DNA of 64,000 bases. It comes from Arthonia radiata. Lineage: Eukaryota; Ascomycota; Arthoniomycetes; Arthoniales; Arthoniaceae. A program made the translations under genes and the position numbers. The notes under the pieces were generated by a model that saw nothing but the letters and a program-made list of their open reading frames with translations, searched no databases and was not told where the DNA came from. Below are positions 1-9,472 of this stretch, one piece after another. Position 1 is the first letter of the stretch; every line of letters starts with the position of its first letter. The stretch lies in NCBI GenBank assembly GCA_002989075.1, contig PSQN01000007.1, positions 434,001 through 498,000 on the forward strand. Direction: 5' to 3'.

Positions 1-202
1 AATGAAGATTGAGGATGTGTTCAAGACCTCGATTGCAGGCCATGACGCACACGCAAAGTCTTCTCGATTCGAAATGCTACCACGCCTTCCTCCCAAACGC
101 CAACGTGTATGTTATCACCAAGGAGTATCATTGTGTATCTTTTGTCATCGGCTGTCATTTCAGTCTTGTCGTCACGTTACCTGCAGACCGCGATGTGTTG
201 TC

Positions 203-1801
203 TCATCTCCACTCGTCCATGCCTTTCTTACCTCGCCTACCGCGCTTCCCAGATGCTCCAGCTTTTGACACGGCAATCTTTGGTACTGAGCTGCCGTTGG
301 TCTCACCACTCTCCGCTGACTTTGGGGAGGCGATGCCATCGTCTGCGTCTTCATCGTCATCGTCGTCCTCGGCCCCATCATACTCCTGCATGAGCGACTC
401 CTCCACAACAGGATTCGCTGCGAAATGCTCCATGAAGCCGTGGCCCAGCAAGGCCTTCAGCTCTCTCGCTCTGATAAGCTGCCACCATTTCTCGACCACA
501 AAGAAGCCACCACTCCTATCTGTCTTGATCTTGATACTCGGACCAAGATTGCGCTTCTGACCGGCATTGCGATTATCGCGCCCCTTGGCCTTCCAGCCCT
601 CACCAGCGCGCCAGCCGGGACCCCAACCAGGGTTCTCGATGCTCTGCGCGACATCGCGTAACGTGTCGTTCAGAGCGCGGCGATCGCTTTTGGCTGTCGA
701 CTTGCTGCTACTCTTGTAGACGTCCTGAGCTTGCTCCAGAAGTTGATTCGTATTACGGTAAGCACTGTATTTCTCGACGACGTCCGGCAGCTCACCGGTG
801 TGCACGTTCTCCTTCAGTTTAGCTGAGTCTTCTAGCGTGGCTTTACGATAGGACTTCTCAAACAATAAGGCGACAGCTTCCGCAGCCGCAATTTGAACGG
901 TTGCAGACGAGCTTTCTAGCTGCTCAGCGATGCTCTCGATCGCCTCCTGACTGAACTCGCGATCGATGTCCTGGAGATAGTCTGCTTCTGGATTCAGATC
1001 TGGAAGTCTCGTACAGCAAAGGCTCAGCGCATTGAGCGCAGCGGCCACGACTGTAGCCGAGTCTTCAGCTAGCACGCGGTTGCCGTCTGACTCAATAATC
1101 TCCAGGAGGAACGTCATGACCGACATTATGTCAGAGGAGCTGCCGGAGATGTAAGTGACAATTGACAGTGCTCGGAGCGCATCTGCTTTGACATCTTCGT
1201 TGCCGTAGTCTTGAATGAGTGACTTGAGAGGGCTGGAGCAGCTTTCGAAATGGTCTTCGCTCTGATCGGTGACCGCGGTGACGCTAAGTGCTTTGAGTGC
1301 CAGAGACGCTTCTTTCTCGTCCTCGGCTGTGCTTGAGCGTAGTAGCTGTCGGACAATCTGCGGCAGTTGGGGCTGGATCTCTTCCGATGCATAATGATTT
1401 TGTAAGATTCCCATGTACCAGCGAAGATCTTCGGGTCGCTCGTCCGCGCGCCGTTTGCCACGACTTAGGATATTGCTGATGCGGTTTTGAAGAGCAGACT
1501 CCCATGAGTCAACTTCCTCGAGCTGCGCCTCTAGCTTCGTGCCGAAGTCTGTGCTGCCGCTGTCATCGCTGTCGAAGCCTTCCAAGGAATCATGCTCATC
1601 GTCAGTACCTGCGCGACTGCCGACAAGGCTACCAGTGCGCGAAGTCACGACGGAACCAGCGCGAGAGTTTGCGGCTGACGGTCCTCTTGATGACGAGCGG
1701 GATGCGAAGCCGGATGAGGCCAGAGAAGATTCTTTGATGCGTTGCTTCTTTGAAGATGTTTTGCCCGACTCGAGCGCCTGCCTGAGGAGTCTTTCGCGCA
1801 T
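203..1801 (-). CDS. IFRD-family (interferon-related developmental regulator) ARM-repeat protein
   Basis: Single-exon gene of 532 residues starting at an ATG at 1799-1801. A Ser/Arg-rich N-terminus (to about residue 65) is followed by an acidic patch, then a helical ARM-like region (about 85-375) with the IFRD layout, including the stretch LRALSIVTYISG, and near the C-terminus the IFRD_C signature ELKALLGHGFMEHFAANP (about 445-465). The tail is acidic and ends in a basic cluster. Family members act in transcriptional control and, in yeast and animals, have been linked to ribosome-associated roles. No catalytic residues are expected. The next gene upstream, ISWI, is on the same strand 760 bases away. 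The family call is from recognised motifs; cellular role is inference. Confidence 0.85.
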   Translation of the reverse strand: MRERLLRQALESGKTSSKKQRIKESSLASSGFASRSSSRGPSAANSRAGSVVTSRTGSLVGSRAGTDDEHDSLEGFDSDDSGSTDFGTKLEAQLEEVDSWESALQNRISNILSRGKRRADERPEDLRWYMGILQNHYASEEIQPQLPQIVRQLLRSSTAEDEKEASLALKALSVTAVTDQSEDHFESCSSPLKSLIQDYGNEDVKADALRALSIVTYISGSSSDIMSVMTFLLEIIESDGNRVLAEDSATVVAAALNALSLCCTRLPDLNPEADYLQDIDREFSQEAIESIAEQLESSSATVQIAAAEAVALLFEKSYRKATLEDSAKLKENVHTGELPDVVEKYSAYRNTNQLLEQAQDVYKSSSKSTAKSDRRALNDTLRDVAQSIENPGWGPGWRAGEGWKAKGRDNRNAGQKRNLGPSIKIKTDRSGGFFVVEKWWQLIRARELKALLGHGFMEHFAANPVVEESLMQEYDGAEDDDDDEDADDGIASPKSAESGETNGSSVPKIAVSKAGASGKRGRRGKKGMDEWR

Positions 1802-2560
1802 TGTGGGCGGTGACTTGTAAAGATGAAAGCAACCGAGTATTGTATGGAAAGGACCCCAGAGTGATAAAATGCTGGATGCGTTCGCGTCGGATGACTGATC
1901 CTTTTGCCTCGCGCAATATATGTGCGTGGCAGTCGACGGGCGGGTAGAGGTTTCGCCGCATCAAAGCCCTTTCAATGGCGCTATGGTATGCCTCTGGAGA
2001 GCAAGCTTTTTCTATGTACGATCTGAGGTCGAGTACAATGTGTAGAAGACGAGGACTTGAACAGCGACATATCAATAGGTTCTTTGTGAATAGAGGTGGA
2101 GTCAGATTGTTTGACGTGCGGAGTGGCTGGGCGAGATCGAAATGAAAAGAGTCACCTTTTGGATTGTGCGCGACGATGAAATTTTGGGACGTGTCCAGAC
2201 GAAACTTGGCACTCCCTGTGGTCAATTTTGAATACACTAGCGTGCTATAGAGATTCGACCTCCTGCCCGCAAACCTCCGAAGCCGATCACATGCTTCGGA
2301 CGCGTGGCGAAAGCACAGGATGCCCAACGTCTAGAACAACGCCTGAAGACCATGTCACGCTGGCAAGCCTGTCGGGTGCATGCAGGCTTTCTAGTAATCC
2401 ATCGACCATCCTCAAGCAACAGTCAATTGCCTTGGCCCTCACATGACTAGAAGCTTACTCGTTGACCGTGTCACTTCGCCCACGGAAGCCTCATAACGCC
2501 ATGCTTCATACTCATGCAATCCTTGATGCAACTCATGCCATTATTCGACAGCCGACGACT
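1802..2560. promoter_or_regulatory. Spacer: IFRD promoter and ISWI 3' end
   Basis: This 759-base gap holds the promoter and 5' leader of the IFRD gene and the 3' end of ISWI. A 232-codon reading frame on the minus strand crosses it into the IFRD gene, but its start is far upstream of the IFRD ATG and it has no recognisable domain. I see no repeat or RNA gene. Confidence 0.5.
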
Positions 2561-5500
2561 TCACCTCTTCTTAGCCTTGCTCTTGCCTTTGGCCGGAGGC
2601 GCCGGCGAGCTACTCGCCCGAGCCGACTTCTCCTCTTTAATCTTCTCGACAGCCTTGCTCTTGCTGGTCTTAGTGGCGCTGTCATTGGTCCCGGCTTTAC
2701 CCGTGCTCTCTCGACCGCCCTTGACCTTCTTCTTTGCTGGAAGGTCTTCACTCTCGCTCTCCTCGTCCTCGGCGGTTCTCTTCTTTCCATTGGCTGAGCG
2801 TCCGTCACCACCAGTACCGGGCTCCATCTCTCGCTGGATGGTCGTCAATAGCGTGGCTCCTCGACGAGACAGTTCGGTCGGCGTTCGTGACAAAAACCAC
2901 CAGTCGAAGCGGAAGAGAGGCGATTCGCGTATCTCCTCGCGCACGTTCTCCCAAAGACCCTCGGAGTCGATGCCGTACCTGTCCATCATGCACAGCAGGA
3001 AGCGGTCCTCTTCAAGCGTATAGACCTTCTTGTTCGTTGTGCTCACGCTGTACTCGATCTTGAGCTGGTAGAGTGGATTTCGCACTGATCTGATCTTCTT
3101 TCTAAGGAGCTTTTTCTGTGTGTCGATCTTAGCAAGCTTCGTCTCACCGTCTTCAATGGTCTGGATGAGCTTGTCTGCGTTGTCGATGACATGATGCTTA
3201 TCCCAAAACACTTGGGCGTATATTTTGATCTCTTCTGCGGTCTTGCCATCAACTTCACGTGCAATGCCCTGCCAATTGTTACGACCGTGCTTAGCTGAAC
3301 CATTGACAAACTGCTGAAAGTCGCGGCGGTTCCACTCAGGGAATCCCTCCTCGATCAGTACTTCCTTCTCTGCCTTTTCTTCCTCCGTGAGCGGCTCAGC
3401 GTTGTCTATCTGGTTCTGTTCGAGATCTTGGTCCGCTTTTCGGTCGTCCAGCTCTTCCTCCGGACCGTCAGGCAGCGGAGCCTTGATGCCATTCTCTTTC
3501 CGGAAAAACGCGGTTTCCTGGGCTTGCAAATCAGCTAATCGCGGCGGAAAGAACTGATAGTCGTGAATCTGAATCTGCTTTGGCGCTCGAGGAACCTTCG
3601 GCTTCGTATCAGCCGTTCGACCGCCAGTCATAAGCGCATTCCGATAATATTTGTCCATCGAGTACGACTGTTCTTTGCGCTCGCGCTTTGCAGGGTGGAT
3701 CCAGTTAATGCCAACGTTGGTCTTGCCCTTCTTCTCAAAGTTTTGACCGTTCCACTCATACGCTGAGTCTGAAGTGAACTTCTGCAAGTCGTCAATGCCC
3801 AGCTGCTCATATTTCTTGTTGAGCTCAGCCGTGCGCTCTTCGCCGCGTCTGAGGATTGAGTCGATGTCGTCGTCAGTCATCTGCTCGGAAGCTCCGGCAC
3901 CAGTGCCGCTGGGTTGCTGAAATATGTTCTCGGCGCCATGTTGAATCATGCCCAGGAGTTCATCCTTCGACGCTGCTTGCTTAGCCTGCTGCTGGGCACG
4001 TCCTTGCTGGATGACAAGCTTGTCGAGGCGAAGCTTCTGAGCAGCGCGCTCCAATACCTTTTCCTCAACCGCATTCTCGGTCACAAAACGGAAGACAACC
4101 ACCTGTTTGGTCTGACCAATACGATGTGCTCTGTCCATTGCCTGCAAGTCGGCCTGCGGGTTCCAATCTGAGTCGAAGAGAATGACGATGTCGGCAGAGG
4201 TCAAGTTGATTCCCAGACCACCAGCGCGCGTCGTTAACAGGAAAATGAATTTATCGGAGCCAGGTTTGTTGTATTGGTCAATGGCTGCAATACGGTCTTC
4301 ATGTGCCGTAGACCCGTCAATACGACAGTACTTGTAGCCACGCATGACATTGTAGTCTTCGAGAATGTCAAGTACACGCGACATCTGCGAGAAGATGAGG
4401 ACACGGCTGCCTTGCTTTTCCAGGCGCTTCAAAAGCTTGTCGAGCATGACCATCTTGGCAGCATTGTTGACGATATGCTCGTCAGTCGTATACGGTGGTC
4501 CTGGCTCGGCGCCATCGAAGAGATAGGGATGATTGCAGCATTTTCGAAGCTGCATAACGATGTTCAGCAACCGTGTCTTTGACTCTCGGCCACCGGCCGC
4601 GCCATTGACAGCATCGATGTCCTTAGTGAGAATGTTTTGGTACCACTTGCGCTGCATATCAGACATGCCAATGTATAGGTTCATCTCCTTCTTTGGAAGA
4701 AGGTTTTTCTCGACGTCGCTCTTCACACGGCGCAACAAGAACGGTCGAAGCACTTTGTGAAGCTGTTGAACCACGGTGTCCTGGTCATCTTCGGAGTTTG
4801 TGAACCACTGATCAAACGCGTCTGAGTCTGCAAAGACGTCTGGGAGTAAGAAATTGAGGAGCGACCAAAGCTCGTGAAGATTGTTCTGGAGTGGCGTGCC
4901 GGTGATCAAAAGTCGGTTTCGTGACTGGAATATGCGGATGATCTCTGATAGAGACGACTTGTCGTTCTTGATTCTGTGTGCTTCATCGATGATGATATAC
5001 TCCCAAGCGAACTTCTTGAGGTGGCTTTTTTCTATTAAGACCATCTCGTAGCTCGTGACGCAAACATCGAACTTCTCTTCGATAATGCGATCCTTGATGA
5101 GTTGTCCGCGCTCTTCTTTCGCACCGGTAAGAATGATTACGTCGATATCTGGGATCCACTGAGAGAATTCGCGATGCCAATTGTCCAGGGTCGACTTGGG
5201 CACAACAATGAGATGGGGACCGTGAATCTCCTTGACGAACCTGAGATAGCCCAAGAATGCGATTGTCTGAAGCGTCTTGCCTAGGCCCATCTCGTCTGCT
5301 AAGATGCCGGAGATACCGTTCTCGTGCAGTTGGATCAACCAGTTGAGACCTGCAACCTGATAGTCTCGCATTTCACCGTGGATGAAGCCCGGTGAGTCGC
5401 GAAACACAATCTCCTTACCCTCAGCGGCATGCTTGCCTTCCCGCAGTAACTCGGCATCTTCTTCCGCTTCAGTCCGCCTTCGTCGCTCGCCAGCAGCACC

Positions 5501-5935
5501 ACCTTTTCGAGCACGATCCTTCTTGCTTTTAGTCTTGGCGACGTTGTCTTCGTCGTCGATACGCTTTATGATGTCGTGGAAATGCGGGTTGGGGTTGGCG
5601 TCAATGAAATGGCGAAACAGGTCAGTGAGGCCGAGCAGATAGCGAAATCTTCGGATTGTGTCATCCTCTTTCGACTCCCCTAAGCGCTCTTGCTTCTTGC
5701 TGAGTATACTCTTGCGAAGCTGAGAGGCCTCTGATTTCTTCTTACGCCAATCAGCGGGTGTGTCGCCAGCTTCACTGGTAGTAGTGGTGTTTGGATTGGT
5801 GTCAGAGTCCTGCGGCGAGTTAGAATTTGGAGTCGGTTGTGCTTGTTCCGCGTCGCATACTGTGTAACCTGGCGTATCCTGGTGCATGCAATTAGCGGGG
5901 AACACAAACCACAATGACTTGACCAAACCTACCAT
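2561..5935 (-). CDS. ISWI: ISWI chromatin-remodelling ATPase (Snf2 family)
   Basis: ATP-dependent nucleosome-spacing motor. Best model: exon 1 is the ATG alone (5933-5935), intron 5879-5932 (54 bases, donor GTAGGT, branch GCTAAT, acceptor CACCAG), exon 2 2561-5878, giving 1106 residues starting MDTPGYTV. Visible: Walker A in DEMGLGKT (about residue 200), DEAH box in [11 protein letters not shown] (about 300), helicase-C with [11 protein letters not shown] and [11 protein letters not shown], then HAND, SANT and SLIDE regions (about 750-1010), and a basic Ser-rich tail with KKRTAEDEE and PAKKKVK, likely nuclear signals. The HAND-SANT-SLIDE order separates ISWI from SWI2, CHD and INO80. The unspliced frame stays open, so an 18-residue N-terminal extension is possible if the intron is retained. 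It diverges from TOM70 across about 650 bases. Confidence 0.97.
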   Translation of the reverse strand: MVGLVKSLWFVFPANCMHQDTPGYTVCDAEQAQPTPNSNSPQDSDTNPNTTTTSEAGDTPADWRKKKSEASQLRKSILSKKQERLGESKEDDTIRRFRYLLGLTDLFRHFIDANPNPHFHDIIKRIDDEDNVAKTKSKKDRARKGGAAGERRRRTEAEEDAELLREGKHAAEGKEIVFRDSPGFIHGEMRDYQVAGLNWLIQLHENGISGILADEMGLGKTLQTIAFLGYLRFVKEIHGPHLIVVPKSTLDNWHREFSQWIPDIDVIILTGAKEERGQLIKDRIIEEKFDVCVTSYEMVLIEKSHLKKFAWEYIIIDEAHRIKNDKSSLSEIIRIFQSRNRLLITGTPLQNNLHELWSLLNFLLPDVFADSDAFDQWFTNSEDDQDTVVQQLHKVLRPFLLRRVKSDVEKNLLPKKEMNLYIGMSDMQRKWYQNILTKDIDAVNGAAGGRESKTRLLNIVMQLRKCCNHPYLFDGAEPGPPYTTDEHIVNNAAKMVMLDKLLKRLEKQGSRVLIFSQMSRVLDILEDYNVMRGYKYCRIDGSTAHEDRIAAIDQYNKPGSDKFIFLLTTRAGGLGINLTSADIVILFDSDWNPQADLQAMDRAHRIGQTKQVVVFRFVTENAVEEKVLERAAQKLRLDKLVIQQGRAQQQAKQAASKDELLGMIQHGAENIFQQPSGTGAGASEQMTDDDIDSILRRGEERTAELNKKYEQLGIDDLQKFTSDSAYEWNGQNFEKKGKTNVGINWIHPAKRERKEQSYSMDKYYRNALMTGGRTADTKPKVPRAPKQIQIHDYQFFPPRLADLQAQETAFFRKENGIKAPLPDGPEEELDDRKADQDLEQNQIDNAEPLTEEEKAEKEVLIEEGFPEWNRRDFQQFVNGSAKHGRNNWQGIAREVDGKTAEEIKIYAQVFWDKHHVIDNADKLIQTIEDGETKLAKIDTQKKLLRKKIRSVRNPLYQLKIEYSVSTTNKKVYTLEEDRFLLCMMDRYGIDSEGLWENVREEIRESPLFRFDWWFLSRTPTELSRRGATLLTTIQREMEPGTGGDGRSANGKKRTAEDEESESEDLPAKKKVKGGRESTGKAGTNDSATKTSKSKAVEKIKEEKSARASSSPAPPAKGKSKAKKR

Positions 5936-6581
5936 TGCAGAATCGATGGTCGTATTGAGGTAGGCTGTGAATCAAATTGCTCGTGCTGTCAGCAGCGCAG
6001 AGAGTGCTTTCCAGAACGCTCGCATGCGCTTTACGGGCGCACGGTGCAAGAGTCCAGCGCTGCCAGCAGTTCCTTGTGCGAACGGTTGAAGTCAACCTTC
6101 GATAAGGATTTGAGTCTGCTACCGCAGTGTTTAACACGGGCTGCTGACTTGGGAGTGGAAAAGAAGTACGGGTGCTTTGATGGGTGAAGGTTGCGAGATC
6201 AAGGCGAACAAGCAGAGTAAGGAACGTAAGTGCACAAGCCCGGGCAATGAAAAAGTTGATTGACGAGAGACGCGTCAGGGCAGAATTACCGAATCTGGTT
6301 ACTGTGATTGGGTCGATGCGCTAATGGAAAGCTAGAAATTCGATGCCAAGGTCAACTAGAGAGAGATGTCCTTTCTATGTTCTCGTCTGTCCGTTCGACA
6401 AGTCTTCAATTTCCTTTCGCGTCGCAGTGGATCTGGAAACGCTGGACGATTGTTGCGTCAGGAAGGCTTAGAGACAGCCATTGTCTCCACTACATTTGCT
6501 CCCTCTCGAATAGCCAGTGGAGCGAGGACACCAAATAAAGCGCCTCCTACTCCTACACGAGGATCGCGACGGCGCAAACCA
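5936..6581. promoter_or_regulatory. Divergent promoter between ISWI and TOM70
   Basis: The ISWI start (minus) and the preferred TOM70 start (plus) face away from each other over about 646 bases, so both promoters and leaders lie here. A second in-frame ATG for TOM70 lies inside at 6366. No obvious TATA box or repeat stands out. Confidence 0.6.
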
Positions 6582-8575
6582 ATGGCCTCTGAAAAGGCGC
6601 AAGCTTCCCTCGACTCCGTCAACGATGCTGCTTCCCGAGCCGCAAGCGCGGCCTCCAACACAACGTCCTCCGCAATGGATCGATTATCAAACTGGTACGC
6701 CGAGAACAAGGTATTAGCTTGGTCACTCGCGGGTGTAGCGGTCGTTGGTACAGGCGCAGCTATAGTGTACTCCTCGAGCTCGGCGCGAAGCGAGCGAGCC
6801 AGTGCTCAAGACAAGAAGAGCAAGAAAGAGCGGAGAAAGGAGAAGGAGGCCGCGCGAGAAGCTCCGAAGCCTGCGGAGGCTGAAGGTGAGCGACATTTGT
6901 TGGAGATGAAGACTAAGTACTGACAATTTTCTTCAATCAGCCAAGGCGCAGCCTACCGTGGAACCCGAGGAGGAACTACCCAATGTTGATGAGTCCACGG
7001 TTGGCACTCTCTCGGACCAAGAACGCAAAGACTATGCCGCAAAGTTGAAAGCCGCCGGAAACAAAGCGTACAATTCTAAAAAGTATGATGAGGCAATAGA
7101 CTTGTATGGTAAAGCCATCTTGTGCAGACCTGACCCGGTATTCTATTCAAACCGAGCAGCTTGTTACAATGCATTGTCAAAATGGGAAATGGTGGTCGAG
7201 GATACGACGGCTGCACTTTCCCTCGACAGTGAATACGTCAAGGCTTTGAATCGACGGGCAAATGCATACGAGCAGCTTGGCCGATACAGCGAAGCTTTGT
7301 TGGACTATACCGCAAGCTGTATTATTGATGGTTTCCGCAACGACGGTGCCGCGCAGAGTGTGGAGCGATTGCTGAAGAAGGTCGCCGAGTCAAAAGCGAA
7401 GGACATCTTAGCCAACAAGGAGAAGAAGCTCCCGAGCGCCATGTTTGTGACTAACTACTTGCAAAGTTTCCGCGTCAAGCCCACACCACCAGGTCTTGAG
7501 GACTTGGCAGATCTAAGTGAGGATACCGGTAAGGGTCAACTGCGAAAGGGCTTGAAGGCCATGGTCGTCCGCACAGCTGAGAGCTACGATGAGGCATCTA
7601 AAGCTTTCGATAAGGCGATTGAGCTGAACGATCTCGGCGAGCACGAGGCATATGCACACAACCTGAGGGGCACATTCCGCTATCTGAAGGGGGAAAACGC
7701 TGAGGCGCTAGATGACTTGACGAAGAGTGTAGAGAAGGAGCCTACATTGACTCAGAGTTACATCAAGCGAGCAAGCATGCATTTAGAGCAAGGCGAACGA
7801 GACGCCGCTGCAGATGACTTCAAGAAAGCTGCAGAGCAAAACGAGAACGACCCGGACATTTACTACCATCGAGCGCAGCTTCACTTCATCCTTGGCGAGT
7901 TTGCTGACGCTGCCAAGGACTACCAGAAGTCGATTGACATTGACAAAGACTTCATCTTCTCACATATTCAACTTGGCGTCACGCAATACAAGATGGGATC
8001 TATTGCGTCCTCGATGGCGACGTTCCGGAGATGCCGCAAGAACTTTCCGCAGGTGCCCGACGTGTTCAACTACTACGGCGAATTGTTACTCGACCAGCAA
8101 AAGTTCCAAGAAGCGATTGAGCAATTTGAGCAGGCGATTGAGATTGAGAAGTCGACGAAACCGATAGGCATGAACGTGTTGCCGCTGATCAACAAGGCGC
8201 TCGCCATTTTCCAATGGAGACAAGACTTCAGCGAGGCAGAAGAGCTCTGCCAGAAGGCTCTGATTATCGACCCAGAATGTGACATTGCGGTAGCCACCAT
8301 GGCGCAGCTACTGCTCCAGCAAGGGAAGGTGACGGAGGCGCTGAAGTACTTTGAGCAGGCGGCAGAGCTGTCACGGACAGAGGGCGAGGTCGTCAACGCT
8401 CTGTCATATGCTGAAGCGACACGGACGCAGCTCGAGGTAAGTTTTTGCTCGGGTTCTGCATCTGAAACGTTTGCAGCTAACGTTTCCTTTCTAGGTGCAA
8501 GAGAAATATCCGCAGCTAGCCAGCCGTTTGCAAAACGCGGGCGTGGGTCTCGGTCAGCCGGGTATGGGGAGATAG
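6582..8575 (+). CDS. TOM70: Tom70, mitochondrial outer-membrane import receptor
   Basis: Receptor of the TOM complex that takes Hsp70/Hsp90-bound carrier preproteins. Three exons: 6582-6885, 6941-8436, 8495-8575 (introns of 55 and 58 bases; GTGAGC...CAG and GTAAGT...TAG), giving 626 residues, close to the 617-624 usual in fungi. An N-terminal membrane anchor (about residues 45-63, [18 protein letters not shown]) is followed by a Lys/Glu-rich linker and TPR repeats from about residue 130 to the end (for example [48 protein letters not shown]). The last exon ends LGQPGMGR. An upstream in-frame ATG at 6366 would add 72 Arg/Ser-rich residues before the anchor; I prefer 6582 by family length, but 6366 cannot be excluded. 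Confidence 0.95.
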
Positions 8576-9472
8576 AGGACGGCGTCGAAGAAAGTTGAGG
8601 GCATTCTCCGCTTTGGAGTGGTGGAGTGAGTTCGCTTCTACTATGTCATTTTAGCGTACATATATACTGGCGTGTAATGGAGGCGTGGGCATTGTACGTT
8701 AGACGGCCCAGTTCGGAGATGCGCAGGAACGCCATTATCTATCCTCGTCGGTCTACGATTCTTCGCCTTGTGGCGTCAAATATGGGGGCGCTCGAGGTGG
8801 AATCCAGAGTTGTTGCGTTTGTTCGAAGCAAACGGGAAGTCTTGGCACATAGGGCGCTATCCCTCAGACAGCGGGATGTGATTGGCGGAGCGGAGAGAGC
8901 GGAGCGCGTAATCGATAGGAACCTCGACCCCTCCGATCGTTGCTCTTGCTCTGCTCGGCCAGGCTGCACTCACCGCCCTCCTTCTGCCTCTGCTCCTCCT
9001 CTTCCACTTCGACTCCCTCGCCCTCTCCTGCTTCTTTCGCAGCCTCCTTACCTTCTTCGTACTACCACTGACGAGCGTATTCATGTCGTACACCATCCTC
9101 GTCACAATTGCGTAACGGTGAGCTTCCAAATCACTCACCTTTTACGTTACCTCTACCCCGCCATAATCTCCTACCCCTACAACTCATCCTCACTCTTTCC
9201 GCTTCCTCACTAACGACTTCTTCGTCAGCAATCACTAGCAACAGCCACAGCTCTGACGCTGCACAGCAAAGTCATCGCCGTCAGTATGAGACCAGGTACG
9301 TGACTTACTTGTCAAGTCATCGACGAGGACCCGAGGTGAATCGAGGAGGGCAGCCAAGACGAGGCTTCCAGTAGTCACCTCATCTGCCTGATCCCTCAAT
9401 TTCGACAATCCCTCACCAATTCACTCTCTCCACATTGCAACATCTCCTCCCAGCAGTAACACTGACTTGGTG
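8576..9472. promoter_or_regulatory. TOM70 3' region and FHA-gene promoter/leader
   Basis: This gap of about 900 bases contains strongly pyrimidine-rich tracts (about 8940-9060 and 9160-9210, CTCCTCTTCC-like), typical of fungal promoters and 5' leaders. The string ATGAGACCAGGTACGTGAC near 9285 carries a donor-like GTACGT and could mark a leader intron of the next gene. Open frames here have no domain and look like chance. Confidence 0.45.

Noticed and set aside
1629-2327. 232-codon minus-strand frame across the IFRD start
   Set aside because: Overlaps the IFRD 5' end in another frame, has no domain and an unstructured mixed composition.
8626-9213. 195-codon plus-strand frame after TOM70
   Set aside because: Falls in the 3' region and CT-rich promoter; Ser/Pro/Leu run is produced by the pyrimidine tract.
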